From: Armillaria gallica
Taxonomy: Eukaryota; Basidiomycota; Agaricomycetes; Agaricales; Physalacriaceae
DNA: 64,000 nt
Direction of reading: 5' to 3'
NCBI GenBank assembly: GCA_037576215.1
Contig: JBANDB010000009.1
Location: forward strand, 3,596,001-3,660,000
Of this stretch, positions 38,334 to 49,843 are shown one piece after another (the stretch's first letter is position 1; the number at the start of each line of letters is the position of its first letter). Below the pieces are notes generated by a model. The model was not told the DNA's origin, made no database searches, and saw only the letters and a program-made list of their open reading frames with translations. The position numbers and the translations under genes are program-made.

Positions 38334-39803
38334 TTAAGCCCATTTACCCAACAGTGCCATGATCGCGCAGCCAGCGAGCATGCATCCGAGCGCATATGCT
38401 AGCTTCCCGTTCGAGGCGGTCATCATCTCCTTGTTAAACAGGAATTCATGGGCGAGCAACTACGAAATGCTCCAGTCAATAAAAGCTCTCCATCCACAAT
38501 GAGATGAAGGCCACTTACTTCTACAAGACCTGTGTAGATCAAGATGCCAGAGCTGAGTGCGTCCAGTGTGCCGCTGACGATGGATGCAGTCGTGCTGTCA
38601 GGATTATACGTAGTTCGGACACCCAGACCGGCTGCGATCCCAATGGGTGTTGTCAATCCGTACAGTGCTGCTCCAGCATAGGGAGCCCAGCGATATTTAG
38701 GTGGTAGGTCCAGGTAGGCGAGCCGTGAGCCTACACCTAGCCCTTCGAACGTTTCTGCAAATTATGCGAATTGTTAAAATGTGTGGGCGGTAACAAAAAA
38801 GCGCTTACGGTGGAAGATCAAAACGATGAAGAGGACCTTGAAATCTTCATCGACGGCAAGCGTCAAGCCAATCAACACACTTTCGAGAACGAATTAGACG
38901 CTTGAAGGGCGTAATGACGTGGCAAACATACCTATGCAAAGTGACACCGAACTCAAGGATCGCAACACCGATAATCTGCGTCATGGCAGAGTCTAGGGCA
39001 CGGTGTCGTTGGTCCTCGACGTCGGATACACTATCACTACGATTGAGTTTCGATTCACCGACGTTGCCGTCGATTTGATGTGCGATGTGGCCTTCTGGTC
39101 CGTGTGCTGCATGGCCACCCGCCTCATGTCCGTGTGCGTCTAGAAGGAAGGCAAGGTGAGGGATACTGACGGGGCGTGGAATGGAAGCTCGCCCTACCAT
39201 GTCTCATGCCGATCTCTGCGAGCTTTTTCGTCCCCCATCGGAAGGCAATGAGCTCGACGATGAAGATAGAGAAGATGCTGAGCATGCACAATGCGAGCGC
39301 ATAGGGCTAGTGGAGGGAACAGTCAGCATGTGGAACGAGAAGGAAAAGATAGGAAGACCGACATAAGCCTGCCATCCGTCTGCGAGACAGTCTGACGAAA
39401 GGGCATCAAGAGCGGGTGATAACAAATGGATAAAAGCGGTTGCGATCTAAAAAAGAAAAAGAAAAAGAAAGAGTTGGTTCATTCGTTTGTTACGTCTGCT
39501 AGCAACCATGACAGAAACGCACAATGACACCGCTTCCAAAATATTTCGCGAAGCTGCACAGACGATTAATAAGAGATTGGTTAAATTGATGACACGAAGA
39601 ACGTACTCAAAGACGGATTTCGGCACATGTAACCAGGAAGAGTTTTTCGCTAGGACAGGGAACAAGGCGCCAAAGGTCGAACCCACTAAAATAATAAAAA
39701 TTGACGCAACACGCAGACCGAAGAAAGTATCGGCGCCGCCACCAGAGCCGCAGTTGGGGACATCGTCGTCGTCTCTAATAAGGATGTGCATCGGATTGGA
39801 CAT
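38334..39803 (-). CDS. ZIP-family zinc transporter, copy 1
   Basis: A plasma-membrane zinc importer of the ZIP family (fungal Zrt1/Zrt2 type), with about seven exons. It starts at 39803 with an acidic N-tail (ILIRDDDDVPNCGSGGGAD). The first helix reads FGLRVASIFIILVGSTFGAL, followed by IHLLSPALDALSSDCL. The cytosolic loop is His-rich (DAHGHEAGGHAAHGPEGH), a usual zinc-sensing or zinc-binding feature. Helix 4/5 has HSVLIGLTLAVDEDFKVLF and then HETFEGLGVGSRLA, whose His and Glu residues form the metal site. The C-terminus is ALLGKWA at 38334. All introns keep the frame. It is an inverted paralog of the two ZIP genes at 49.8 and 53.8 kb, and its upstream DNA is shared with the third copy. Confidence 0.92.
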
Positions 39804-41270
39804 TGTGCCGAATTCGGGAGAAAAAGACTTGAACAGGACTAGGGTAAGTCCTGAAAGTCGCTGGAGAGTGGCGCTGGGCAAACAGGTTTATATGGGAGCA
39901 ACAGGGATCAACACTGTTTCTCTCATGTGGAGTCACTGGTGACGACTTTGAAGGTCCTCTTGATGGACTGCAGAGCCGGATGGGGACCATGACGCTCGAG
40001 TGGTAGACGCCTCCTCATTGGCTTATGATCCCAGGTTTTACCCAATCGTAGCAGACGCTCAGCTTCAACTAGTGACCGGCGACTAGCCCAGCCCGCGGAG
40101 AAGTACCATCCGACAGCAATCCAGGACCGATCTGCCAGTCGTACGTACTTCGTGGGATGCTAGTCTTCCATATGGCAATCAGGCGGCAGGCCCTCGTTTC
40201 ATTCAGTTGAGTCGAATTCTGCCAGAAAAAAGACTATCCTGAACTTATTCACGAGTCGTGATTCGAGTTATACGTTTCACGGGCCACTTAAAGGTAATCT
40301 CCGAGGCGCTTGTTCTATTAAAATGATCATCAGCACAGATGGGCTAGGAAAAAAACTGGCTGGTATCTAGCCTTCGTCCCGCTGAATTACGTACGTGTTC
40401 ATGGCTGACTGCAGTATTCTCGGAAAAAAAGCAAACTAGAGTCTTTATAAATAGGCTCTCATCGCAGCATCCACTCACCCCAAGTCCTCGCTACATGTCT
40501 CTCCATTCAATTAGGCTGCTAGCAATCCAAACTGAACGGCATTGATCCCCCGATTTAACTACGAACGACTAGAAGTGGGGCCGCGGGGGAAGAAGCGATG
40601 AAGACTCGACTGGAGGGAACTTATCGACGTTATGAGACTTGAGAGATGAGCAAAGCGACGTGCAGGCTCGTGCAGGATCATTTGATGTCGGTTCCTGGGT
40701 ACGAGGACCCCTGGAAAGAGTCTATTTCGGCCTATTTCGGCGTCAGTGTGACGGTGACGGACGAAAGGCCATATTGGGATCTGAGGTACGAAGATCATCA
40801 TAATTGACATCTTCAAACTGGCATGGGCGGCGCGCCAGTAGAAGCGCTGGGAACAACGGGGCAGGGCAGGGCAGAACGGGTTCGTACACAGTCATATGCT
40901 CATTCTCAGTTATTTTTTTTCGACTATCGAATGATGTACTCTCTCCGGTTATCTATCTATTTTTGGAATGCTCGAACTGGAGAGGCATAATTGTATCGAT
41001 ATCGATAATGTATGTATTGAGCTCCTTGCGGCCAAGGGTTTCCGCATCAATTTCGGATATTCTGAATCGTATGTATTAGCACCGCGTGAGTCTCCTGACC
41101 TTATGAATATATTGTTGCATGTCCGTGTCTACTAGTTCCCTCTTTGATGCCAGAATTCATTACTGGGGATGCAACGAGCACGTCCATGCATCACTTAGAG
41201 GGCGCGTCTAGATTTTTTCTCCGATCCTCAGAATTTAACTGAGATGTATTTTCATCCTAGAGATTCTTCT
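38334..41270 (-). repeat. ZIP duplication unit 1 (inverted relative to units 2 and 3)
   Basis: The ZIP1 gene and about 1.45 kb of its upstream DNA match, in reverse orientation, the stretch 52230-55204. Examples of paired words are TCCATTCAATTAGGCTGCTA (40502) against its complement near 53046, and GATGTCGGTTCCTGGGTACG (40685) against its complement near 52880. The far end pairs GCAACGAGCACGTCCATGCA (41172) with its near-complement at 52290. The match is colinear over about 2.9 kb. Confidence 0.85.
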
Positions 41271-41657
41271 ATCACGCTTGTCAGCATGGATGTCGCGATC
41301 TTGGATATCGTTTGTCTCTTCGTGCATGCGCGCAATGCCGATATTCATCTCACCTCAAGTCCAACTCAAATTTTCATGATGTAAGAAACGAACACGGGGA
41401 GAGGCCGGTTACCATGGCCGTTAGTGAAAGTAGAACATCGAGCTGTTGAATCGACGCTTCCACGGACTCCTCCGTCGCCCAGAAAATGGTGGTCATGATA
41501 GCGATAACTTCTAACATAAATGATGACTGTATTATATACAAGTTGCAAAGACATGTTGAACGTCCCTGCAAAGTAGTCAGCAAAAGAAAAGTGATCATTC
41601 AAGAAAATGCCACTGCTCTTACAAAACACACAGATAAATAACAAAGACAACATCCCC
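39804..41657. other. Intergenic upstream of ZIP1, mostly shared with the ZIP3 upstream region
   Basis: No gene seen. From 39804 to about 41270 the sequence is the inverted counterpart of 52230-53767. It includes the promoter of ZIP1. The rest (41271-41657) contains only short open frames and the 3' flank of the PSD gene. Confidence 0.5.
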
Positions 41658-43341
41658 TCAGTCCGATTTCACCTTGACCACGTCTCCAAGCTTCTGACCT
41701 ACCTTTACCTTCTGGCCAGCTTCTACCGCGAATTTAAAGTCATCGGGAGCTTCAAAAATCAAGACGATGGTGCTCCCAAGACAAAACCCGCCCATCTCCT
41801 GAGCTGCAACCAACGGTTGCCCATTCAATAAACTGGACGCAGCAGAGTACACGGCTTCCGTGTATGTCCCCGGAGGCGGCTTCCTCCCTCTCAGATTCGT
41901 TCTCAGCTCGGCATCAAAGTTGACCTTGATGCTGCCAACATTCGTAGCACCAACAGGAACCATCCCAAAGAACCCGTATTTCCAGCGGCCAAGCAACGCC
42001 ACTCGCTCGTTCAGCACGAACAGGTTCTCCAGTCTCTTGGCCATCCACGGCGAGACAGAGAACAGCTCTCCGACAAAATGTCGTCGTTTCTCCACAACCC
42101 AGGCCGTGGGACTATGGAATCGATGATAGTCGCCCGGAGCTAGGTAGATTACGGAGAAGTACAGGGAATTCCCAGGACGAGCGATCATACTAGGTCTGCG
42201 CCCCAAGGTAGGTTTGATGCCCATCTCAAGTGCGACGGAAGTGTCATGAGCGAGAGTATTCTGGTTGGGTTCCACGACAGATGCATCCACCTGGTCCCCA
42301 AACTTCTTCGGACGATCGTTGTCCTCCGACGTTGGAGTGGCTGATCCAGAGGTAGAAGACGATCCGATGAGCTTGTCAAGACTGTATTCGATGCCGTTAA
42401 CATTGGCAAATTCGTGGTCATCTACGACGGGCATGTCATGGTGCGCGACGACGGCAACGGAAGGGGGAGGGGTTCCTGGGCGCTCGACACCCAGTAGCGC
42501 GTCCAGGGAGTACGTGATACCCTTAACCTGCTCTATACGGAGGTCTTGGATGGTGCCGAAATGCAGGATCTTTCCGTCAGCGGGGCTGACAAGAATCGCG
42601 TCATCAACCGGCCGTGCGCCGTCCTTCAACTTGCGATAGAAGAAATCACCAAGAGACGGATAGGACGCCAGGTCGGCAGGTTCAATTTCATCAAGATTGC
42701 AGCCAAACGCCAGCGCGTACATGCGGAAGCCATACGGACGGAACCAGACTGGGAGTTGGAGGGAGTTCACGTATCCCCATAGGCGTGACATATTACGGAG
42801 CGGTAGGGCACCAAGAACATGTACCTAGATATTCGCTCGAACAAGGCACTGCGGGAAAAGAATAAGGGTACTCACATGCCATGGGCCCTTCAGTCTGATA
42901 ACTTCAATTCCGTGCTCATCCACTTCGACCTCCCCACCCGCCCGTCTTGATTTTTTCCGGTATTGAATTGCTACCAAAAGCAGGGCACCGACAGCAATGG
43001 GTAGCGGATACCATTTCGTCGGCGTATTTGTCCATGCAGCGACAAGCTTTTCTACGTAGGCGGTCAGCCGAAACAGACGACAATTCGGATGACAACGCAC
43101 GGTACAACGGTGTCGACTCTGATTCTGACCCCGTCCCTCCAAATTTGGTAGAGTACGCTCTCCGAAAACCTTGGCTCTGGGTTCTCACAGTCTTGAACAA
43201 CGTTCGTGTCTTGTTTGTGCTATGGACCCAGCATTTTGCAAAGGCTGACGAGGCAGTAGCCGAAGAGGCATTGAGCACCTTAGTGGCAGCATACAGTGGC
43301 TTCTTCCCCTTTATGAGTATACTTTTCCTAGAAAACAGCAT
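41658..43341 (-). CDS. PSD1: Phosphatidylserine decarboxylase, mitochondrial type
   Basis: It makes phosphatidylethanolamine from phosphatidylserine in the mitochondrial inner membrane. The N-terminus has a basic presequence (TRTLFKTVRTQSQGFRRAYS). After an intron (GTGCGT donor, near 43045-43090) comes WYPLPIAVGALLLVAIQYRK, a single membrane anchor with a basic follow-up. A second intron near 42830-42875 joins KGPWH to VHVLGALPLRNMSRLWGYVN. The catalytic part has SLGDFFYRKLKDGARPVD, SPADGKIL, APGDYHRFHSPT, VGATNVGSIKVNFD and the self-cleavage motif GFCLGSTIVL, where the Ser becomes the pyruvoyl group. A Ser/Thr-rich insert follows SLDKLIG. All family motifs are intact. The start at 43341 (MLFSRKSILIKG) is the first ATG of the frame and is not certain. 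Confidence 0.93.
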
Positions 43342-44970
43342 GAATCGCCGTTAGTGGTGAGGAAGCGTGAACTGTACGATGCTTGGTGGTCGTACGACCC
43401 TGAGAGGCGCCGAAGGATCCAATTTGCGGGCCGCATGGCGTGATAATAATTATGCGCAGTCGGGAATTACGCGTAGGGCATTAAGGAGGCGCGACCGCGA
43501 CGACTCCAATGATAGAACTGGAAGGTAACTCCAGATGGTGGACTGGAAAGAATAAGGCTGGTAGAGAAAAACTAGAACTTGAAATTTCGGCCCGATATTG
43601 GGCCAATACTGTGAGGAGAGTAAATTAAATAATTAAAAATATACTAAGTAAATAGCCATATTAGGAAGGTCAAGGGCCTACGGGCCGTCAACCGGGACAT
43701 CCGGTCGGTCGGTCGCCTTCCAGACGACTAAATCAGCTCAAAATTGCCACGAGGAAGCAATAGTTGAAATATTACAGCTTTCAATATTGTCGGCTCTGTG
43801 ATTCTGTTAAGCATGCAAGAGGTAGAATTTGGTATTCCCGCCAGGAAGAGACTGGTTACAACCGGCAGCTGCTAACTGGGCGGAAGTATGCTTACTAATG
43901 CTTGATCAGGTATGTCATCCCACCGATTGATCAGGTATGACCGTACTTTCATCCTTCCATCACGGAGGTCATATATCACTGTTGTAATAGAAGTATGAAG
44001 CAAGATCTACAGTTCGCCCGATGTTTTGTCTGCGCTTCGTTCGCGCAGCCAAGATCGAACAGGCACAGTGAAGAATCCGCCCCAACGAAGCTGGAACCAG
44101 GTATGACCGTACTTTCATCCTTCCATCAATTCTGGGACATTGAAAGACTGGTTATAGATCACTGTTGTAATAGAAGTATGATGCAAGATCTACAGTTCGC
44201 CCGATGTTTTGTCTGCGCTTCGTTCGCGCAGCCAAGACTTTCTGATAACTAAATCATAATTCATGGAAGTATCTGATGTGAAGCACTGGGCATAATATCA
44301 TCTTTGTGTGAGAAATCCACTAGTAAGTGGAACAACCTGAAAACAAATCCTGCAAGAAATAGATCATGTTGTCCTTCGTGCTGAATAATTTACCAAGCAA
44401 CAGACACCGTCGCAGAAGGTTCAAATATACAATAAAACAGGAACACTCCTCTCTTGCGTTCTTGGGAGCTTGATACAATTTCCTGGTCTGCTGTCGGCAG
44501 CAACACAAAGGCCAGAAACAGTAGAACAATGACTAAAAATGCTTATATTGAGGTCAGAGTCTCCAGCATAGACAAAATAAATTGGAAGTAAAACACAACG
44601 TTTCTTATTATCTAACTCTATGAGAATATACACTTGAGGATGTGTAGAGAGATGGGAGAAATGCCGATGTGAAGACGAGGCGAGAGCAGAATCAGTATCT
44701 ACGGTTAATTTCGGAGTTTCCCGAAGGATGATGTCAACGAACTTGCTTCGAGTCTACCTTACAATACCAACGTTTACAAGATGAACAATAAAATTGTAAC
44801 TACGAAGAACAATGGATTTCGACTGACATCTGTCGCTCCACGTCGCCGAGTGTCGGACAAATGTTCAAGTTGACACCAACGACATACCAGTGCCCTTATT
44901 TCAAGTTGTCCGTTATAATCATGAATTCAAGTAGAGTATGCAAACCACAAGAAAAGAAACAGATAAGAAA
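43342..44970. other. Intergenic, with a tandem repeat containing hairpins
   Basis: No gene supported. The first 300 bp are the PSD upstream region. Most of the identifiable structure is a two-unit direct repeat at 43932-44237 (listed separately). From 44240 to 44970 the sequence is AT-rich with no coding signal and includes the 3' flank of tropomyosin. Confidence 0.5.
43932..44237. repeat. Two-unit direct repeat with GC hairpins
   Basis: Two units share CAGGTATGACCGTACTTTCA (43932 and 44098). A longer second part runs from CACTGTTGTAATAGAAGTATGA (43978 and 44160) to TTCGCGCAGCCAAGA. The offset is 166 bp at the left and 182 bp at the right, because the inner part differs by 16 bp. Each unit ends in the hairpin CTGCGC TTCGTTC GCGCAG. 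It may be a remnant of a transposon end or a duplicated regulatory element. Confidence 0.75.
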
Positions 44971-45621
44971 TCAAATGCCATCCAGAACTTGGGCGAGCTC
45001 GTCCAGCTCCTTCTTGGACGCATTGTACTTGGCCTGGGCTTCCTGGATGGCAATCAGCAATGTCTCGCAGCAACAAAGACATATATACGCACTTCCCATC
45101 TCTTCTCCCACATATCGCGCTCCTGCTCGACCCGCCCGACTTGCCGCTCAAAGTGCTCCGCCTTCACGTCGACCTGGCGCAGCCTAATCGCAAGAGATCA
45201 GTGACCCATTATATTCGATATCCAACGACGACCACCCACTTCTCGACGGTATCCTTGACGTTCTTCTCCGCGACGTCGAGCTCCTCCTCGAGCAGCTGTA
45301 TCTTCCTTACTAGACTATCATTCGTCGACTTGGAATGCTCCCCCTCCTCCTGAGCCAGCTTGTACTCTTGGACCTTCCCTTCGGCTTTCTCCAGATCCGC
45401 GTCCAGGAGCGCAAGCTTGTGTTGCAAAGACGTAATCTCCTGGTCCTTCTCAAGAAGAGCCTGCTCGTATTTCTTGTTCTTCGCTTCAGCCTCCTCTGCG
45501 CGAGTGACGGCATTGTCTGCCTCAATGCGCAGGTTGTTCATTTTCTGTACGTTACAAAGGCGTCAGATCAAATCGGGATAGGGAATAGACAACAGCTAAC
45601 CTCGCGAATCTTGTCAGTCAT
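44971..45621 (-). CDS. TPM1: Tropomyosin
   Basis: A coiled-coil actin-filament protein that stabilises actin cables. It starts at 45621 with MTDKIREK, and the first intron lies right after it. The long exon (45209-45541) shows continuous heptads (NNLRIEADNAVTRAEEAEAK, LLEKDQEITSLQHKLALLDA, LVRKIQLLEEELDVAEKNVK). Later exons give LRQVDVKAEHFERQVGRVEQ and the end KKELDELAQVLDGI at 44971. The total is about 161 residues, the usual length of fungal tropomyosin. The 300 bp upstream (45622-45924) hold its promoter and the 3' flank of the next gene, and I see nothing else there. Confidence 0.93.
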
Positions 45622-45924
45622 GGTGGATGAATACGGTCGGGGTGAACGATAGGTAGATGGACGATATTGTTCAAGTTGGGCAAGGGCTATAAGCGGTGCT
45701 GTCTCACGTGCCTGCGCGTCTCGGCTGAAGTGGCGTTTCTCGCGCTTTCCACATTCCTATACTGGCAGCGTACACAAATAAAGCTCGACGACATACTAGA
45801 CTAGGTAAAATTGCATACACACACATATCTACTGGTGATAACTTGAACTATCGAGTGTTTCCAAATCAAGATACCGAATAAAATGTACTTCAAGCCTCTT
45901 TATTCTTGCAAGGAACTGGCAGCG

Positions 45925-47840
45925 TTATGATGGTGTTTCTGCATCGGAGCAGGACTCTTCTTCTTCTTCGTCATCGTACTCTTCGTCGTCGTCGTCTTCC
46001 CCGGCTTCGTCCATTGACTCTTTGAGCTATGATAATAATCAGACTCCCACGTATACACCCCAACCGAAAACAAAAACTCTACCATTTCAATAAGCTCATG
46101 ACATTCGTTGAGATGAGCCATAACGATACCCTGTCCCTCGGGTATTGAACCGTCGATACCTACAAATTTGCCGTCCTTTCTCCTTGACTCAATTTGATGA
46201 AGAGCTAGCTGATACTGAACCATCGAAAAGAAGAGACAGAAGGAGGATCGTAAGTAAATGAGTCCACCGATGTCAAATTCTCACACAAGGCGGATAGGGA
46301 TGAAATGAATGAACTACGCACAGGATAAAGATCGCGTGGGTTCCACGGGCCCCCGTATTTCAGCACCTCGTTTAAACATTTCTTGACGGTGTTCAGCTTG
46401 TTAGCCTACATCCATGATTCGTGAGTGTTTCGTACCAAGACATTAGAACACCCACAATAGGCATAAGCTCTTCCGAAACGGGCTCGCTAGACGATAGCAG
46501 CCGATATATGAGCCCGTAACATCGGCGCAACAGATAAAGGAGCACCTGCACCAGATTTGTTAAGAATTCTTTCGGGGAAATAAAAAATTAATGCCTACGT
46601 ATTGACCATCCGGCCGATTTCCATCTGAATCCATGAATTTTCCGTCGATCCTCATCTTATCGATTTCTTGAAGACTTAGCGAGTAGTTCCATAAATCGGT
46701 CTCCCGCAAACTCCATCGATGTGTCAGGACGAGATTCTCTAGCTCCTGCCTGATCTCGCTCAGACGATCGTAGATTGGCTTTAGTGATTCCGGTACATTC
46801 TTAGACTCTTCGTTTGCCTTGATCTCCTGCGCGATTTCAAAGCAATTTTCAAGCAACGATGAACAATTTGCTTGGGAGGACGGGACCGTGCCTCCGGGCC
46901 CAAGGAACCGTCCATCCACGCGTTTCCTAATGACGGTATGAGTAATTGCCACTCCGTTAAGGGAAGACACTCAACGAATCAATTTTTCGAAGTTCTTCCA
47001 TTATTGGTTTCAATTCAGCTTTATGAGAGCCTTCTCTCGATCCGAGTGCCACGAGTTTTCGCCGTAGGGTGACAAGCTTTTCGTGGATAGGAACGAGCTC
47101 GTCGGACAGCACCGCGAGACCCTCTTGTAAATCTCGGACGATAACATCACATTCGCCGAGCTGTCGTTCAAGCAGTTTCGTCAATGCCTCTGGATGCTTT
47201 CCTGTAGTTGCGTCTCGCTGGACTATCTGGCGAAGATCGCTGAGGCGTCGCTGAAACGGGGCAAGATCCGACTCGTTGTATACCGCGGACTCGGTCATAT
47301 GGTTTAGAATTTGCTATAGAGACATAATTAGATCGTATGAATGGGTTGATATAGATCTTTGGAAAGCTCACTCGCATGGATGCAAGCTGGGAGTAGATTG
47401 CTGGAGTATCTCTCGTCTTGCCTATGGTGAGGTAGAATAGAGAGAGAAGGGTGAAGACGTCTGCAAGGGTGGTATCGAGGCGATTATTATACGTGTCGTT
47501 GTCATTGCGGACGTCATTGAGCTTGGTCACTTTATTTATGAATTCCGATGAGCCCTTTCCATGCCGCCGGGGGAGATGAACGCACCTTGCTTGACCACGG
47601 CCTGATACAAAGAATTCACGTCGGAAGCCTTGATGAATTCGGCCCGGTTCTTCTTGAGGGCTGTCAGTCTATTTCGAATGCTGCAATTTCGCCGTTGGGC
47701 GGACAGTCAGATGATATCGAAAAGCAAAAAGAGCGCACTTGATGACTGATTCGAGTATGGGCAATTCTGTACGAAGAATAAGTAAAGACGCTGGGTGGAG
47801 CAGTTCGATTCATACCTTCCTGTGGTACTTGAGCAGACAT
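45925..47840 (-). CDS. UPF0662 / DUF2408 conserved fungal protein
   Basis: A conserved, mostly helical fungal protein whose biochemical role is not established. The start at 47840 (MSAQVPQE) is followed by small exons reading LPILESVIK, RNRLTALKKNRAEFIKASDV, NSLYQAVVKQ and VTKLNDVRNDNDTYNNRLDT. The core is LAPFQRRLSDLRQIVQ, ELKPIMEELRKIDS, KRVDGRFLGPGG, HRWSLRETDLWNYSLSLQEI, MRIDGKFMDSDGNRPDGQYV and YPYQLALHQIESRRKDGKFV. The DGKF(V/M)-(G/D) motif recurs three times, which is characteristic of the family. The C-terminus is an acidic tail (ESMDEAGEDDDDEE). About eight introns are present and the frame is intact. It shares 152 bp upstream with RPF1. Confidence 0.88.
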
Positions 47841-47992
47841 GGCCTTTGTATGAATAACCTTGTACAAATTCAAGGATGGAAGTACAGAGTAAGTCTCATG
47901 CCCCCAGTGACCTCATCGCTATCGGGAAGCAAATTCCCACGGTCATTTACTTTTCATTTCTCCAAAAATATTGTTGTCGTTCTTCCTCCACC
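47841..47992. promoter_or_regulatory. Shared divergent promoter of the UPF0662 gene and RPF1
   Basis: 152 bp separate two divergent start codons. The region includes a T-rich patch before the RPF1 ATG. Bidirectional use is inferred from spacing alone. Confidence 0.4.
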
Positions 47993-49322
47993 ATGCCGCC
48001 TTCCCGCTTCGAGCCCAACTCTATCAAAAACAAGATAAAACGGGAAGAGATTGCAAGGAAATCGAAAAAGGCCAAGGGGCAGCAGAAGTTGCAGAAACGA
48101 CTCGCACAGGCCAAACTCGAAGCCAATGATCCTGCGGCCAAAAAAGTCAGTACTCTGGTATTTCAAGGCATCCACAAGCTGAAAATCTTTTGTAGAAACG
48201 TCTCGCTGAAAATGTGCCACGTACATTGGACAACACTCGAGAATTCGATCCATCCTACCTCACCGCTGACCCAGAGGCCTCAGGCTCTACAACACCTGGA
48301 GAATCCGCGACGGACATCGCCAACGACCCCTTTGCTGATTACTTTACGTCCACTGACGACCCTACGATCCCACCCAAAATCCTCATTACGACCTCGCCCA
48401 AAGCGTCCAAGGCAACGTACGACTTTTGCGACGAAATCGTAGGCGTGTTTCCAGGTGCCGAGTTCATACGGAGAAAGAAAGGCAAGGGTTTCGAGCTTGG
48501 ACGGATAGCGGGATGGGCCGCTGGAAGGGGGTACAAGCATATGTGTGTCGTTAACGAGGACATGAAAAAGCCGAGTGCGTTCGCCCGTTGATGGACTTAG
48601 TAACATTCCTGAACGGATCGTACGCGCAGATGCCATCACCCTGATACACCTTCCAACTGGTCCGACCGCGTATTTTAAACTCACCTCCATCGAGCTGACG
48701 AAACAAATATATGTAGGCGCTGTGATTCCAACAGCTTCTCGTTCCTGACATTGTCTTAGGGCCATGCGCGTGCAACTGCACATTTTCCAGAATTAGTGCT
48801 CAACAACTTTGTCACACGACTGGGCCATTCAGTTGGCCGATTGTTCCAGACGCTGTTTCCTCCCATGCCAGAATTTGAGGGCAGGCAGGTGGTCACACTT
48901 CATAATCAACGCGACTTTCTGTTCTTCCGACGACACCGGTTTGTATTGCTCTCTTGCTCTTGTTAAAAATACACCCATACTAATTTTGCAATCGTAGGTA
49001 TGCCTTTAGATCTACGGAAAAAGTAGCCCTACAGGAGATAGGTCCTCGATTCACGCTCAAGTTACGTTCCTTGCGAAAAGGGATACCTGCCGTGCAGAGG
49101 TTTGGAGAGGCACCGAAAGGACTAGAGTTTGATAACGGAGCTTCCGAAGATGAGCCAGACCTGACTGAGGAATCCAAAAATGAGCCCGAGAAGGTCGTTC
49201 CGCCAAAACAAGATGAGTACCTGTGGGCTTGGAAGGTCAGTGGCAAGTCCCCTTGAAGTATTTACACGCTCACAGAGATCCAGCCCGAACTGGAGACAAG
49301 TCGGCGGACGTTTTTCCTGTAG
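47993..49322 (+). CDS. RPF1: Ribosome production factor 1, Brix domain
   Basis: A nucleolar Brix-domain factor that works in 60S subunit maturation (5S RNP recruitment and ITS2 processing in yeast). The start at 47993 ([19 protein letters not shown]) begins a Lys/Arg-rich N-terminal helix, as usual for Rpf1. The Brix domain runs through [91 protein letters not shown] and [17 protein letters not shown]. The region [16 protein letters not shown] follows, then an acidic stretch. A last small exon ends ETSRRTFFL at 49322, matching the RR-x-F-x-L end of family members. Five or six introns are all consistent. Confidence 0.92.
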
Positions 49323-49843
49323 TTGGCAGTTGCTGCATCGGTTTTGATGGTGGCGTTGCCGACATACCTTCACAGTCACCATCAATCCCTGGCGGGAGTC
49401 GAGAATTGGACCTTGCGGCGTACTGGATAATTTGAGTTGAAATTAAGGGCTTTGCCTACCTTTAAGTATACTGCCAGTGTCGTATTCATGTAGACTCTTA
49501 TATTTTTTACCAGCCCAACAGTGGCAGGACATTTGATTTCGTATACGTACTTGAGTCTTGGTAAGAACATATCGGCTACCAATATGCTTGCCTGGATAAG
49601 TGTATTGGTCTGTCACCGGGAGGGTACTCTGATCTCCAGCCAATGAAAAGTGGCGTATACTACTGGAACGGCATGGCTCCCGCAGCTGTGGTCGATCAAG
49701 AGGACCTCCAAAGTCGTCCACATGAGAAAAGCAATGTTGCTCCCTTTAGACATATAAATCTCCTTGCCCCGTGCCCGCTTTCCAGTGACTTTCAGTACTT
49801 ACCCTAGTCCTGTTCAAGTCTTTCTTCTCCCGAATTCGGCACA
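49323..49843. other. Intergenic upstream of ZIP2
   Basis: No gene seen. From about 49640 the sequence matches the upstream region of ZIP3, for example TCAAGAGGACCTCCAAAGTCG against TCAAGAGGACCTTCAAAGTCG. A TATAAAT-like box (CATATAAATCTCC) lies near 49751. Confidence 0.5.
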
